This document shows positions 63,912-64,000 of a stretch of DNA of 64,000 bases, piece by piece; the stretch's first letter is position 1; each line of letters begins with the position of its first letter. The notes below the pieces were generated by a model. That model had not been told where the DNA came from and searched no databases. It saw only the letters and a program-made list of their open reading frames with translations. The position numbers and the translations under genes are program-made. Origin of the DNA: Dictyoglomus sp. NZ13-RE01 (lineage in GTDB: Bacteria; Dictyoglomota; Dictyoglomia; Dictyoglomales; Dictyoglomaceae); contig NIRF01000005.1 in NCBI GenBank assembly GCA_002878375.1, positions 36,743-100,742 of the forward strand, read 5' to 3'.

Positions 63912-64000
63912 CGGATGGAGGGTTTGATCCTGGCTCAGGACGAACGCTGGCGGCGTGCCTAAGGCATGCAAGTCGAGCGGTAGCTCCTATTGGTTTATGC
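63912..64000 (+). rRNA. 16S ribosomal RNA, 5' end (partial)
   Basis: AGGGTTTGATCCTGGCTCAG (63919-63938) is the universal 27F site, followed by GACGAACGCTGGCGGCGTGCCTAAGGCATGCAAGTCGAGCG-type helix sequence. By comparison with E. coli numbering the mature end is near 63912. The window stops about 89 nt in. Confidence 0.97.

Overview
The window is AT-rich bacterial chromosome that reads like a Dictyoglomus-type anaerobic thermophile. This rests on tightly packed thermophile-style operons, a V-type ATPase subunit, a fused DHH-CBS-CCA enzyme, archease, a large SRP RNA, a type III CRISPR system and the 5' end of a 16S rRNA. The genus is inference; full-length 16S would settle it.

Layout. The window opens with the tail of a V-type ATPase subunit D gene and alr on the + strand. 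From 1.2 to 20.8 kb almost everything is on the - strand. The first block (1.2-14.5 kb) carries the CCA-adding fusion, a PP-loop thiolase-like protein, an M42 peptidase, threonine deaminase, ispE, rsmA, a 3D-domain cell-wall protein, tyrS, queT, a roadblock-like protein, an HD protein, a metallo-hydrolase and argS. The second block (14.6-20.0 kb) carries a YchF-like protein, archease, gyrA, thiN and thiT, headed by a TPP riboswitch with an intrinsic terminator. cysE follows alone.

From 20.9 kb everything reads rightward. Two tRNAs come first, then a zinc-ribbon pair running into RNase P RNA. A complete division and cell-wall (dcw) cluster follows (mraZ-rsmH-ftsL-PBP-murE-murF-mraY-murD-ftsW-murG-murC-murB-ftsQ-ftsA-ftsZ), with triple MraZ-type repeats at its promoter. 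After it come a radical SAM protein, pgeF, two small membrane proteins, a YggS-like gene, a two-component pair, rodA, a second radical SAM paralogue with its DUF2344 partner, a Cof-type phosphatase, cutA, tadA, tRNA-Ser, SRP RNA, tatD with two radical SAM genes, and a CHASE2 serine/threonine kinase.

55.3-63.5 kb is a CRISPR-Cas locus: ten identical 30-nt repeats with nine spacers, then a type III-A operon csx3-cas10-csm2-csm3-csm4-csm5-csx1. Cas10 keeps its HD and GGDD motifs, so it should make cyclic oligoadenylate. Csx1 (CARF-HEPN) is the likely activated RNase and Csx3 the likely ring nuclease that switches it off. csm5 is split by a one-base frameshift in an A6 run. No cas6, cas1 or cas2 is present here. 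The window ends with an rRNA promoter and the start of 16S rRNA, preceded by one copy of a ~110-bp intergenic repeat whose other copy is at 41.5 kb.
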